Of a stretch of DNA of 64,000 bases, positions 1 through 11,563 are shown piece after piece. This stretch comes from Drosophila pseudoobscura (lineage: Eukaryota > Arthropoda > Insecta > Diptera > Drosophilidae). Position numbers and translations under genes: made by a program. Each line of letters starts with the position of its first letter. Positions within the stretch are counted from its first letter, which is position 1. Where the stretch lies: contig NC_046680.1 in assembly GCF_009870125.1 (NCBI RefSeq), forward strand, positions 13,101,501 to 13,165,500, given 5' to 3'. The notes under the pieces were generated by a model. It saw nothing but the letters and a program-made list of their open reading frames with translations, was not told the origin of the DNA and searched no databases.

Positions 1-198
1 CTCCGTTCCATTATGTAGTTTTTGCGGTCTGCCATTGATGGGGGGTGGGGTGTAGGGGATGGGGCATGGAGCATGGCGATGTAGAGACGGAAACGTTGTA
101 ATAGAAAAGTGTCGATTACGTGACAAAAATGTTCAATTGAATTTCAATAAAATTGCATGGACATCCCTATCCATTTGTTGCTTCAATAATATATGGCG

Positions 199-200
<2 letters not shown>

Positions 201-231
<31 letters not shown>
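201..231. repeat. (GT)n microsatellite
   Basis: About 15 uninterrupted GT units within egl 5' non-coding DNA. Confidence 0.95.
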
Positions 232-232
<1 letters not shown>

Positions 233-1569
233 CTCCCTTTTGCCTTTCGTATGCATATTCCCCATCGAATTGATGAGGGTTTTCGACCAACATTTTTTGG
301 GGAAATTAACGTCAAAAGCTTTCTTCTAGCCAGATGAGAGCAACGGTAACAGTAACTTGGACTTCTTTAATTTTCTGTGAGAAATAGCTTTGGCCTCGTT
401 TATCTGGGACTTAAATTTTCACTGCTAATTCAACACCCAGACAACACACCAACGGAAACCGAAGCTTCGATTGTTTTTGTTTTTGTTTTTGTCTGTTCTG
501 CGGTGCAAATCATTTGGACAAACACAAAAACATGTCCATTTAGCTCTCTTTATCGTTTGGCCATTTTAAGCTGTGCCTCCGGCAGAGGAAGGGGCAGCGA
601 CAGCGGCAGCGGCAGAGAGCAAAGCCAAACAACGATTTTACTCTGTTTAATTGCCCACACACACACACGCACACACGCACACGTATGCTCTCCCACATTA
701 GAGATGAGCGCGTGTCGTGGCTTGTATGGCACGCACCAAACATAGTCTAAAACATTGTCCTGAATCATGACCAACCAAGGTAATGTTTTTGCAATCTTGC
801 GGCCTACAGAAGTACCTGTAGAAGCGTCTTGAGTCTCGATCTACGTTGTGCGTATTTGTTGGGAATTTTGGGACCCCGACGAGCCGAACCCGAATAGGTA
901 CAGCCCTCTGAACAGACTGTCTCATGCCAAGGCTTGGTCTCTGAATAGACACGTCTTTAAATAAGCACGAAAAAATACACAAAAAGGAATTTTTTTTTGG
1001 CATTTCAGTGAAGTATGTTTGGTATATACCGATTGCTGAAACTTATATTTTTATATATAACGCACCTTCAATCGAAATTATGAATATTCAATGAAGAAAA
1101 TCTTTGAAAAATACGAAAACAATATGCCGTTTCGATTATTTCTCACGCACGAAGTGGAGATCTACTCATCAGGTGTGTGGCTTTGGGCCCATCTCTAGCT
1201 CGTACACACACGTGCACGCACACACGCACGCACACACAGGCACGATCTCTACATGCCAAGCCTTAACGGGACTAACGAAGGTTCGTTCGTTTGCAACTAT
1301 TTTGTTATTTTGGTTTCTGTATTTATTTCTTGTTGAGTAATCGATTTCCAAAACAAAAATATTGTCAAAGTAATCGGAATAAAAACACACAATAACTGCT
1401 GTTGAAATACGCGAAACGAGTGTGGATATGTGAATGATTAGAGGGTACAAATACGAACCTCTACCACCCGCCTGAATGATTAGCTGATTGATCCGCGGCC
1501 GATGCTTCCGCATGAGACGGAACGTCCACGTCCTCCTCTCTGTTACACATTTCAATTTTCGCCAACGAA

Positions 1570-1622
1570 CAGGGAGAGAGAGCGAGTGGGAGAGAAACAG
1601 AGTGTGTGCTAGAGAGAGAGAC
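1570..1622. promoter_or_regulatory. GAGA-factor-like GAGAG cluster
   Basis: Several GAGAG runs occur within about 50 bp, including AGGGAGAGAGAGCGAG and CTAGAGAGAGAGAC. Clusters like this are typical GAGA factor (Trl) targets in fly promoters and intronic enhancers. Binding is inferred only. Confidence 0.4.
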
Positions 1623-2449
1623 ATTGTCGTAAATTTAACGATTTTATGCGAACGGCAGCAAAAAGGGGTGAAGGGATGGCACTGGAAATCCTTTAACGCC
1701 TTACCGCCAGCCGGTGCTCAATGCTCCATAGCCTCCTCCTTTCGGGCGGCATTGCGTGTCAACATTTGGTGCGTACCGGGGCAGCACCCAAGGCTTTTAT
1801 GTTATTGTTAACTTTCCCTTCGAGGGAAATTGGTAACTGTTTTCGGGAAGGAGGGGAGGCATTGATTTTTGCTGTTCTTCACAGCTGACATTAATTGCAA
1901 AAGGCACAAGAAATGAATTTGCTGTTCATTATATTTTAGGTGAACTTTTGTGCCCATTTGGGCGTCTAATTGATTGAGAACAGAACTGTTTGACTGTCAG
2001 GCAGCAGAGGAAAGGGAAAAGCGGCTCTAATGAGCCTATAATGAAGTGAGTCCTCCGAAAGGGGAAGTACAAGAATTTAGAAGTTAAGAAACCCCCACCA
2101 CCCAGGCACTGCCATTACACTTGTGTGTCATTCCCCTGCCACTCCTTTAGCGAGGCATAAAATCTTGAATTTATGGGCAGACATAACCCTTTTACGCCCC
2201 CCACAATCATGCAACAGGCCTGCGGCTACCTCACATTCGAATTTACAACATCTCGGGGCCCGAAACTGGGGAAACATTTCCGTTTTCTTCAATAAGCAGA
2301 ATGTACCATAAATACACATAAATTTATAGCGAGTGTCCTCGGTGCATTTGAAAATTGCCATGGCAAGAAAAGAAAAAAAATATATAAGAAATGTGTCCAA
2401 GTGGGTCGAGCCGTAAAATGTGCCGACCACCCCAGCCGCAGAGTCTCCC

Positions 2450-2480
2450 CTGCCACCTGCCACCTGCCACCTGCCACCTG
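2450..2480. repeat. heptamer tandem repeat (CCACCTG)n
   Basis: About four copies of a 7-bp unit in the egl 5' non-coding region. Confidence 0.9.
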
Positions 2481-4313
2481 CGCTCCACTAAGAGAGCCAA
2501 AAATGTTTGTTTGCCAAGAATTGCGGCTAGGCACACAAACAGACAAATATTGGACCAGCCAAGTACTTGGTATAATATTTGGCTGTGGCACTATGGGAAG
2601 TACCCAAATATACATATGTATGTACATATGTATGCACAAAAGTCGTACACGTAGATATGCATATTAGATATTGGGGTTAGAGGTTGTGGCCTTCGATAAA
2701 TATTAATATTGAAATGTTTTTTTTACAACTTTTATGAACTTCGATTTGTGGCGCGTCAGTTGGTGCGCCCTTCTGCCAGTTGCCACCCATTTCAATTTCT
2801 GTAAGTAAACATAAAATTGAATTATGCACATGCTGCCAGGGTCCTCGACCTTAATGCGGTGGGATTTCTCTCGAGAAAATAGCTCGGATTGGGGGTGACT
2901 CTTTCCAGCCATTTGTCAGTTTTGTGGCTCCTTGGGCAAGGCCCCTTGGACGGGGGCAGGAAAGTGGGTGGAAAATGGAGATGTAAGATGTTTGTTAAGG
3001 GATTACGTTCTATTTTGATTGACTCGCCAAATCCGTAGACAATCCCCTTGCATAATGCCCATCCGATTCGATTAATCAGAGCTCGTTTCGGGTTTGTCTC
3101 GCCCTGGAGTTGTGTATGTAGGGAGCAGTATGTCAAATGCAATTGAATTAATCTATGCCCAGCATTATAAACAAGTTCCAACAATGAGGCACGCAATGGA
3201 GGACCGAGCACCGAGCACCGAGCACCGAGTACCTTCTCTTTGGAGTGGTGCTCTCTGATCTTTCCAGCGCTGCGTGGCGTTTGCCTTGCTGTCACTTCAG
3301 ATTACGCAAACAATAGCGAATGGTTGTGAAGGCAGAGGGGGAGGCAGAGGTGGTGGAGCTCGGGCTGGGGTATAGAGTCGAGCGGCACTCATCGCTACAT
3401 TCCTACCTTCATACCGGATGATGATGATGTTGGAGCAGGGTTGGGTCGCAACGCGTCCCGTTTTGGGCCTTACAGTGGCAGTCAGTCAGTCAGCAACTAT
3501 GACCTGATTTATCAAATAAATGGTGCGCTCGGTCGGTTGGCTTGAGTTCACAATACTCTTCTCATTTGGTTGGAGCTACACTTGGAATAAACTATTGAAA
3601 GCCCCAATAACTTGCTTTAAAGCATGCACACGCAATGTATTTTGCCTTAGAGTGTTCTGATATGCCCAACATGTTACCTACACCGACATTCTCACAGTGT
3701 AGCCCCCTAAAACACACACAATTTGCTACCCTCGCATACCGTACTTTGTAATTGTAAACTAACTTTATTTGAAGCAACAACTTTTGCCAACTTTTCAAAA
3801 CCCCTTCCCCCCCCACAGAGCAACAGGATAGAGACTGAATGAATATTCATTCCTATGTTCATGTACGAGTATTCGTTGATTTGTATTCATATATGGATAT
3901 GAATTGTAAGTTTGTCATTTGATGATGCGATTACAACAATGTTTTGTTAATTATGGGAATCCAGACATATGTATGTAGTTCCACGATATGAAAGGGGGAA
4001 AACTTTATATGCACACAAAAGTTACTCCTTAATGATGGTGCAACTGGAATGCGTGGCTCTCTATAGAGACTAACACCGTCTATCACTATCGAACGACTGG
4101 GTACCAGGGCACCACGGTACCCGGGAATTAATTAACAACAATAAGTACTTAGTCTTGACGTAATTACTGAGTTGACACATTGAGAGGCCAAGAAAATTAA
4201 TTAAGTTTGAGCTGCTGGTGCAACACTTTTACTTATTTAACCACTTAACCAGTGCAGAAGCACTAATGGCTCCACCTAATTGTAATTGACATCTCCCTTT
4301 GCCCTTTCGTCAG

Positions 4314-7300
4314 GTCTGAAGAAATTTCTCGCCCAATACCCATCAATATTCCTGGTGGACGGGGACTACGTGCAGGTGAATGCCTACCAGCACAGCAACG
4401 CGGACGACGGTGGTGGCGGCGGCAAGCGCGACTACATTCAAGAGGCTAAAGACTACTTCAAGAACAAGATGCTGCAGTACGGGGCCGCTGCAGAGGTGCC
4501 GGTGCGAAGTCTGCTCGGCCATCGGTCGCAGGCCTCGCCGCAAGTCCGTCACATATCGGGTATGTTGGATATTCAAGAAGTCGTTCGTCTGCCTCCACTT
4601 TTCACTTTTCACTTTTCACTCTTTTCCTTTTTGTTTTTTGAAGGTCAACATATCAAGGAGTTCACGGACTTTCTCACCAAGCACACGGACACATTCAAGG
4701 TGATCGATGACTTTGTGATGCTGGTGGGCTGCGAGAATATGACTGATCTGCCGGCCAGGGATCGTCTCCATCTGCCACAGTCGAACATCGATACGCGCGG
4801 CACCCAGCAGATGCTCGACTTCTTCGCGCAGTGCATCGAGATTAAGGGGCCGCTGCTGGTGGACCAGCTGTTCCATTTGCTGACCACCAACTTTCCGCAG
4901 GATCAGTGGCTGCGCATGTTCAAGACGCCCGGCGACCTGAGCTCCTTCCTAAAGCTCTTCGGCGACTGCTTTCACATTCAGGCCAATCTAGTCACGTTGC
5001 TGCAGAAGCCCAAGCTCAGTGACACGCACATCCAGCAGGCCCAGGCCCAGACCAGGGAGCAGTTCAACGCCCTCAACAACAACAACAACATCAACAATGG
5101 CAGCAATTCAAATTCAAGCCGCAGGGTGGATGTGGGTGCCGGTGTAGGTGGAGGTGCCTTGAGCTCCGTGCAACAGCGATTGCAGTCTCCAGCTTTGCGC
5201 AGCAATGGATGTGCGAGCAGCAACAATAATGTCATTAGCAGCAGCAGTAGCATCAACAACAACAATAGCATAGCATCGCCCAATTTCAAGCTGAACGCAC
5301 CCGTGTCGAATGTAATTGGGGGGCAGGGGCAGGGGCAGCTGGGGCAGCCCAAGTCGGAGCCGAGCTCTGGCTTCGACAGCTATGTGCCCATGTCGGAGCT
5401 GAAGCTGGAGAATCTCTGCGAGAACAACTATCCCGGTGGGAATGTATGCTATGGCCCCATCGGAGGAGGACCCATTCAACAGCAGCAGCCGTTGACGGCG
5501 CCGGTGCCTGCCTCTACGAATCCTTCCTCGGAGAGAGTGAACAGCGTCAACCAAACGCTGAAGCAACGCATAAATACTCTGGTCATACGCACGCTGGCGG
5601 AGAACCTCGAGAAGGACAAACAGTCGTTGGCCAACCAAAGTTCTCCGCATGCCAGTCCCTTGCATTCCAGCAACTCCCATCCCAGCTCCAATTCCAACTC
5701 CAGCAGTGCCAATGCGAGCACAGCGAACAATCCCAATACCATCTCCAACTCAAACTCCAGCTCCAACCCACCCACCAACGCCAATCAATCACCTAGTCAT
5801 AGCTACTTTGTCGGCGACACGTGGAAGATCAAGGTCCTGCAGAACACGACGGTGATAGCCAGTGTGAAGCAGTCTGTGTTCGTCACCGACATCCTTCTCA
5901 AGTACGCGGCCAAGAACGAGGGCATTGTGGTCTCCCTCGACTGCGAAGGCATCAATCTCGGGTTGAAGGGCGAAATCACGTTGATTGAAATCGGAACGGC
6001 CCGGGGCGAGGCGTTCCTCTTCGATGTGCAGTCCTGCCCTGCCATGGTCACGGATGGTGGCCTGAAGACCGTGCTGGAGCACGAGCAGGTCATCAAGGTC
6101 ATCCACGACTGTCGCAACGATGCGGCCAATCTGTATCTGCAGTTTGGTATCCTGCTGCGCAACGTGTTCGACACACAGGCGGCGCATGCGATCCTGCAGT
6201 ACCAGGAGAACGGCAAGCAGGTCTACAAGGCCAAATACATATCGCTCAACTCGCTGTGCGAGCAGTACAATGCACCCTGCAATCCAATCAAGGACCAGCT
6301 GAAACAGATATACAGGCGGGACCAGAAGTTCTGGGCCAAGCGGCCGCTCACCCGCGAAATGATGCTGTACGCGGCTGGCGATGTGCTGGTGCTCATCCAC
6401 GATCAGCTCTTTGGCAGTCTGGCGCGGCAGATCAGGCCAGAGAACAGGCAGCTTTTCTCCGAGCTGTGCACGGAGCAAATCCTCCTGCAGATCAAGCCGA
6501 ACGAGGTGAAGATTCGCAAGAAGCAGCGCAAGGTTAGCACCGAGGTGTCCGATCTGAAGTTGAAATTGGCGCAGACCAGCAAGAGCATTGTGCTCTCGAA
6601 CCGCGAGATACGTCTGCTGCGGTGAGTAATCCTTCTGTCTCAATCAATCAATCGATCAAGAGCTAATCGTGGTATACTTCATAAACAGTTACATGGATCT
6701 GACGGAGGATGAAAAGGAGCGCCTCAAGGGCTACTACAAGGTGGCCAAGAAGCTGGAGAAAATGGAATCTGCCGGCAATCCCAGCAAGTGAGTGCCGAAA
6801 TAGTTATAAAAGTACACCAAACCAAACTGAACCTTGTTGAATCCTGCAGGGATCAAAGTGACTCTGAAGACGAGGCGGAACCCAATGAAAACGAAATGTT
6901 TCCCAGCTTGGACTCTGTACCATCGGACAATTCCCTCTCGGGCACCTTTTCGCCGCGCTTCAGCTCTGAGCCACCCAGCCTGACGGAATCCATGCAGATG
7001 CTGGAGGAAATACTGCAGAACAAGTCAATGGATCGCATTGCGCGAATCGATAAGCTAGAGGCCATACTGACGACAGCCACCTCGTTGCCATGCGATCAGG
7101 TGAGCATCCGTCACAGCTCCCATCGTATTTGTAAACTAATTTAAAACATTTCTAATTTTATTCATACAGATACTGGCTTCCAATTCGATTCAGGAACAGT
7201 TGGGTTCGAGCATTGCGACCACAGATAATTTGCAAATCATACGCGAAAAGTCCAGAAAGTGAGTGTCTCTTAGCGGAGAACATCGGGCTAATTCCCAAAC

Positions 7301-7543
7301 TCTAATTCTCTTGAACTCTATCTCAACAGCAATAGGAATTGCAATTGCCAAGGAGAGCGCAGTGTCACGCCCATTCTGAGAACGACGGACAGGCGGGTGG
7401 TGAAGCTGGTGGATGCCGAATCGCAGACGCTGAGCACCGGCGACGTCGTCATCACCAAGATATTCTTCCAGGACGAGCATGAGCGGGCCAAGGAGACGGC
7501 AATGCTTAGCAGCTCGCCCACGAAGCGTGTGGCATCCACATAA
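4314..7543 (+). CDS. egl: egalitarian, 5'-partial (BicD/dynein mRNA-cargo adaptor)
   Basis: Exons: 4314-4559, 4644-6621, 6689-6787, 6850-7099, 7170-7258 and 7330-7543 (TAA). They join in frame to give 957 residues, starting mid-codon (x|GT CTG AAG, GLKKFLAQYPS). Egl is about 1000 residues in D. melanogaster, so about 47-50 N-terminal residues are upstream. Egl binds localised mRNAs and links them through BicD and dynein light chain to dynein for oocyte specification and transport. An RNase D-like 3'-5' exonuclease fold is encoded at about 5880-6400; SLDCEG and VIHDCRND carry the DEDD acidic residues. A polar, Asn/Ser-rich, length-variable linker is encoded at 5070-5800. Near the C-terminus ESQTLST (about 7418-7438) matches the mapped dynein-light-chain-binding site of Egl. 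The first in-window intron (84 bp) is in frame and stop-free, so a naive ORF reads through it. Identification is firm. Confidence 0.95.
4560..4643 (+). other. egl: egl 84-bp intron, frame-preserving
   Basis: It begins GGGTATGT (donor GT at 4560-4561) and ends TTTTTTGAAG (AG at 4642-4643). It contains repeats of CACTTTT as its pyrimidine tract. Its length is divisible by three and it has no stop in the egl frame, so retention would add 28 residues. Confidence 0.8.
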
Positions 7544-8413
7544 ACAACGTGTCAATCTTCGAACCATGATTCCTAACAAGCAAAGCAAAGCGCAGACATA
7601 TTACGTATTATTATTTTTCTGTTTTTAACTGTTGCGAGACTCGAGGAGAAGACGAAGAGAAAGACAAAGACAAAAGGCGGTGTCCCGAGCACCCACTATC
7701 GACTATCGATTATGCAATAATAACTTTTATGGGTATATCCAATTGAGAAGCAATATATTTTGTGCCTAAATGTTGAACATTGCAATAACAATAATATATA
7801 CGAGTATGATTTACCAATTGTAAATGAATGGCCTCCCAAACGAGCTACTGTACGAATCGCACTTCTCAGCGGTGACCCCATCCTATCCCATTCCAGAGCG
7901 GAGTGGGGTCTGAGGTCTGAGAATCCGTGTTGCATTCGATGAGACAGATGAAAGGTGGATAGATGGGTAGGCCTCAGATTGTTTTGTTTTTGTTCATTAT
8001 GACCCTAAATCAGCGCCAAACAATCATTGAAAATGTATGTGTAAATGTGACATAGAAAGCTTTGCGATGTATTAGCGAAATGATTAATGATTATTATAAT
8101 CTGCGTTGGACCAATGTGTATTAAATCGAGATGAAATAATTCAAATGCAGCTTTGTAGAGGTTTCCTAATATGTATCTTTGTCGCCATATCAGAAGTGAA
8201 CTTATTGTATTTTAACCATAATTAATTCTTTATAAACCCAAACTAAACTAAACGTTTATTCAACTCAATTTTAGTTTAACCAAACAATCTTATTAATTAA
8301 TTAACAAAAAGCAATTCTGTAATCAATCTAAGTACATACATAAAAGAGAGTTAATTGTAAAGGAAAGCATATTGAAATTGTACGATTATAAATGATATTT
8401 CTAATTGAATAAA
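7544..8413 (+). other. egl: egl 3' UTR, ending near an AATAAA signal
   Basis: AT-rich sequence follows the egl stop. The clearest poly(A) signal is GAATAAAA at 8407-8414; the true end is not determined. Confidence 0.45.
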
Positions 8414-9070
8414 ACGTGTATATACAAAAATATATTTAACGAAATATTAATATTAATATTATTATTAAGAAATATTATTCAATTTCCACCACACCGCCCC
8501 ACGGGGCTACTCAGTGAATTTACACAAGAAAATTGGTTGGTGGGGGCGAGGGGAGGGGTTTTTTATTCAACGACATCAAGAGGTTTTAAACATTGATTAT
8601 TGAATATTGATATATAAGTATATATATGTATAGATATTGAAATTTGTGTGTTGTTTGTGTAAATACATTTATGTTTGTGTTCAGTTTATGTTGGTATAAG
8701 TATGTCTGATTCTTTAATTTTAATTCTTATTGATTATTCGTATAGTATAGGGAGTTTTCCCAATTAAAATCTAGTTTTATTTTATTTTAATTTATTTGTC
8801 AATCATCTAGATTCAAGCGAGAGGTGCTCTCCATAACAATGAACCTAATCGATGCTGAAAAGGTAACATGGTTGTATGGATAAAAAACTCATAAAATGGC
8901 ATTAATAGACATCGAAAAATTCACATGTGTACATACAGACATATGTGTATGTATGTACTCGTATATGTTCTATAATGTACTGGTTTTAATCAATTGACTT
9001 CTGAAAACAGCAACCATGTTTAAACCGGTTCCAAACATCAATTTGTTAAATATTCTTACCTCTAGCAAGA

Positions 9071-9109
9071 TAAAATACACTTTAAGGTTTCAGCTTGAAG
9101 TGTATTTTA
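9071..9109. repeat. hairpin: 12-bp perfect inverted repeat
   Basis: TAAAATACACTT (9071-9082) is the exact reverse complement of AAGTGTATTTTA (9098-9109). The inner bases can extend the stem to about 16 pairs (one G.U), leaving a 7-nt loop. Confidence 0.8.
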
Positions 9110-9368
9110 CTTTTGGACTTGTTCCAGCTTGTTTTGCAATTGCCTTACAGTCGCTTTATTGCGCTTTTATTAAATTCGAGTAACTTCAGCTCTAGTGTGA
9201 CTACCGATTACAGCCTTCTTTTGAGCTTGATAAAAGAGTGTATATGTGTATATGTGTACATGTGTATATGTATGTTGTGTAGAAATTAGAATATACATAC
9301 ATATGTATAATAATTCACCATTCAGTTGCACTGTCGTTCCATTAATGAAAACTACAACAACAAACTAA

Positions 9369-9570
9369 AGAGATGTAGTCGAGTTTTCCGACTATTAAAT
9401 ACCCAGTACTCGGACTTATTGTTCTGTTGTATAAAGATTGTGTGGTTTATAGCGATTGAAATGGCAAAAGATCGTGGAGACAGTGAGAAGGTAAATGGTT
9501 CGCACACTGGATTGGACCAAAATCACCCAATATCAGATATTACCTGGACAGACAAACGGACAAAAGAATA
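9369..9570. mobile_element. possible degenerate INE-1/DINE-like (mini-Helitron) fragment
   Basis: The segment around 9377-9412 (GTCGAGTTTTCCGACTATTA followed by AATACCCAGTACTCG) and the downstream GGACAGACAAACGGACA (about 9546) resemble pieces common in DINE-1/INE-1 or SGM repeats of Drosophila. This is from memory of the family consensus; no second copy was aligned. Boundaries are approximate. Confidence 0.35.
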
Positions 9571-11479
9571 CAAGTGTTTATTGTATGCAAATTGAATCGG
9601 AATCAGAGTCTTTCTGCCCGACATTTATGCATCCACTACGAATACCAGGTTCAATAAATGTATTGAAACACGCACAACAAATCTTATACGAGAAATGCCA
9701 TATAGGCAATAAACTATTAGCTATCGCAAATATATATACTCATTTCATGTACTTGTTTATGTGCAAAGGAATACATTTTTGTTCTATATATATTTGCTTT
9801 AATCACATCTTTGAATCTTTCCATAGCTCGTTAGATATATGTACAATTTGGTTCTAACTCGCTTTATTGGGCTGTCTGCTTGGTGTCGTCTGGTGAAGTT
9901 TCCATTACTAGGTTTCTTATTTCGCGGCTTACTTTTCGGTTTAGGTATGTGTGTACTTATTCTACAAAAATTCAATTTCTATTTTCTGTTTATTTCTTTT
10001 CCATCGAACGATGCTTAAATCTGTCCCATCCTTGTCTTTCAGCAAATTTTAGTGTTGTGACTTGCCAGCGACTTTTATCGCAGGACTTTCCGGACTTCAC
10101 ATTGCCCGCCTTTCGCCTTTTGGATATTTGCTCTGAACCTTAATATTTTAGACTATACTAATTCGTAAGGATTTCCTGGGAAACCTGCATATGGAGTCGA
10201 ATGTCCATAAATGCAAAAAGTACTCATAAAAACGATTTTTGTTTAACTTGTATACTTATGAATGATCGAACCCAGTGATTATTCGCTATTTGCAACGTTA
10301 TGTGCATAGAGTGAGTACTTATTGCACAGAACGCACTGAATATTAGCTTAGGAGATTGAACAAAGAGAGTTCAGGCCAGGATAGTGAAACGGAATTATGA
10401 GGGGAATGCCAATGTTCGAATTTTTACAACCCAATAGAGCAGAAAGCTGAAAAAGCTGTCAGCCTGGACATGGGAAAGATAGACTTCAAGCGGATCCTTA
10501 GTGTCGGAGGTATCGTCAATACAGTTTAAATATCACTTAACCTAGATAATATGTTGTGTTGAGTGTACATCAATGTAAATTCGTGTTATTTCGGTTAAAT
10601 TCTTAGCTTACAAATATTCTGTGTGTAGTCTGAACTCGCTAAATATGGAAAGGAAACGTTCATTTACACATACACATATTAGTCACATTTCGTTTACGTA
10701 TATCATAGACATTGAATGCCCCTTCAAGTAAGGTATAAGGTATAAATAAGATACATAAAAATAGACATATATACATATAATATATGTATTTACTATCCTT
10801 ACAAGAAAAGCTCTTACGTGTAAAATGGTTTCACCAATTAGTTTCTGTCTTTGGATGGAACTAAAACTAAGAGTAAATCAGTCAAGGTTACGGTTCGACG
10901 CATAAGGTGGATCAATAGTTGTGTAAAAGAAAACAATATTCGCATAATTAAAATAAAAATTGTATTTATTTCACTAAAATAACTAAACAAAACATAATAC
11001 ATATGTACAGTGATTATTGCTTGCACATGCACGAAAGGGTAAACAAGACAGACAGAAAGCTCTTGAGCTCTGAGTTTTTTTCTCTTCCATACATTTGTTT
11101 GGTTTTTGGTTTTCTTGAATATTGTATGTACGAGGAGTGTATGCTGTGTCTCATATGGAGAGATCACTGCTGGCTAACCATAGACACTGTAGACTACTCT
11201 CGTTGGCACGAGATGGAACGAACATTTCAAATTTCAGTATATATCGAGTATAGTATACATATGTATTGCATGGACACGAAAATGGTATGAATTTGAGTTT
11301 TTATTGCACAAATCATTGTGTTCTCCATCGACTACGAGTATTTCCCGCATCGGTGCTACTGGTTCTGATTCTGGTTCGGGTTCGGGTTCGGGTTCTGGTT
11401 CCTACTGCTGGTGCTGCTTCCTGTTCCTTTCGCTGCATTTGTTTATGCACTTTCAAAATGTTTCATGTTTTCATTTGCT

Positions 11480-11480
<1 letters not shown>

Positions 11481-11508
<28 letters not shown>
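11481..11508. repeat. (GT)n microsatellite
   Basis: About 14 GT units just downstream of the Sesn stop codon. Confidence 0.95.
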
Positions 11509-11511
<3 letters not shown>

Positions 11512-11563
11512 GGGGTGTAATATACGTATATTACATATATATAGAGTTATTCTTTTAATGAGA

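Larger units (their letters stand above)
1..4313 (+). other. egl 5' intron / upstream non-coding region
   Basis: This stretch has no ORF that resembles a known protein. It ends in a good acceptor (TTTCGTCAG at 4305-4313) directly before the first egl exon seen here, so at least its right part is egl intron. About 47-50 N-terminal Egl residues are missing from the window, and I could not find a short exon for them here. It holds GT and CA microsatellites, a GAGAG cluster near 1573-1622, a CCACCTG heptamer array near 2450 and ACATATGTATGTACATATGTA near 2611. Confidence 0.65.
8414..11563. other. intergenic region between convergent egl and Sesn
   Basis: AT-rich, with no ORF resembling a known protein. 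It contains a strong hairpin (9071-9109), a possible degenerate Helitron-like fragment (about 9369-9570), a G/T repeat near 11366-11400 and a (GT)n run at 11481-11508. The right part is probably the Sesn 3' UTR. Confidence 0.6.

Noticed and set aside
5789-6643. 284-codon minus-strand ORF opposite egl
   Set aside because: Antisense shadow of the exonuclease domain exon.
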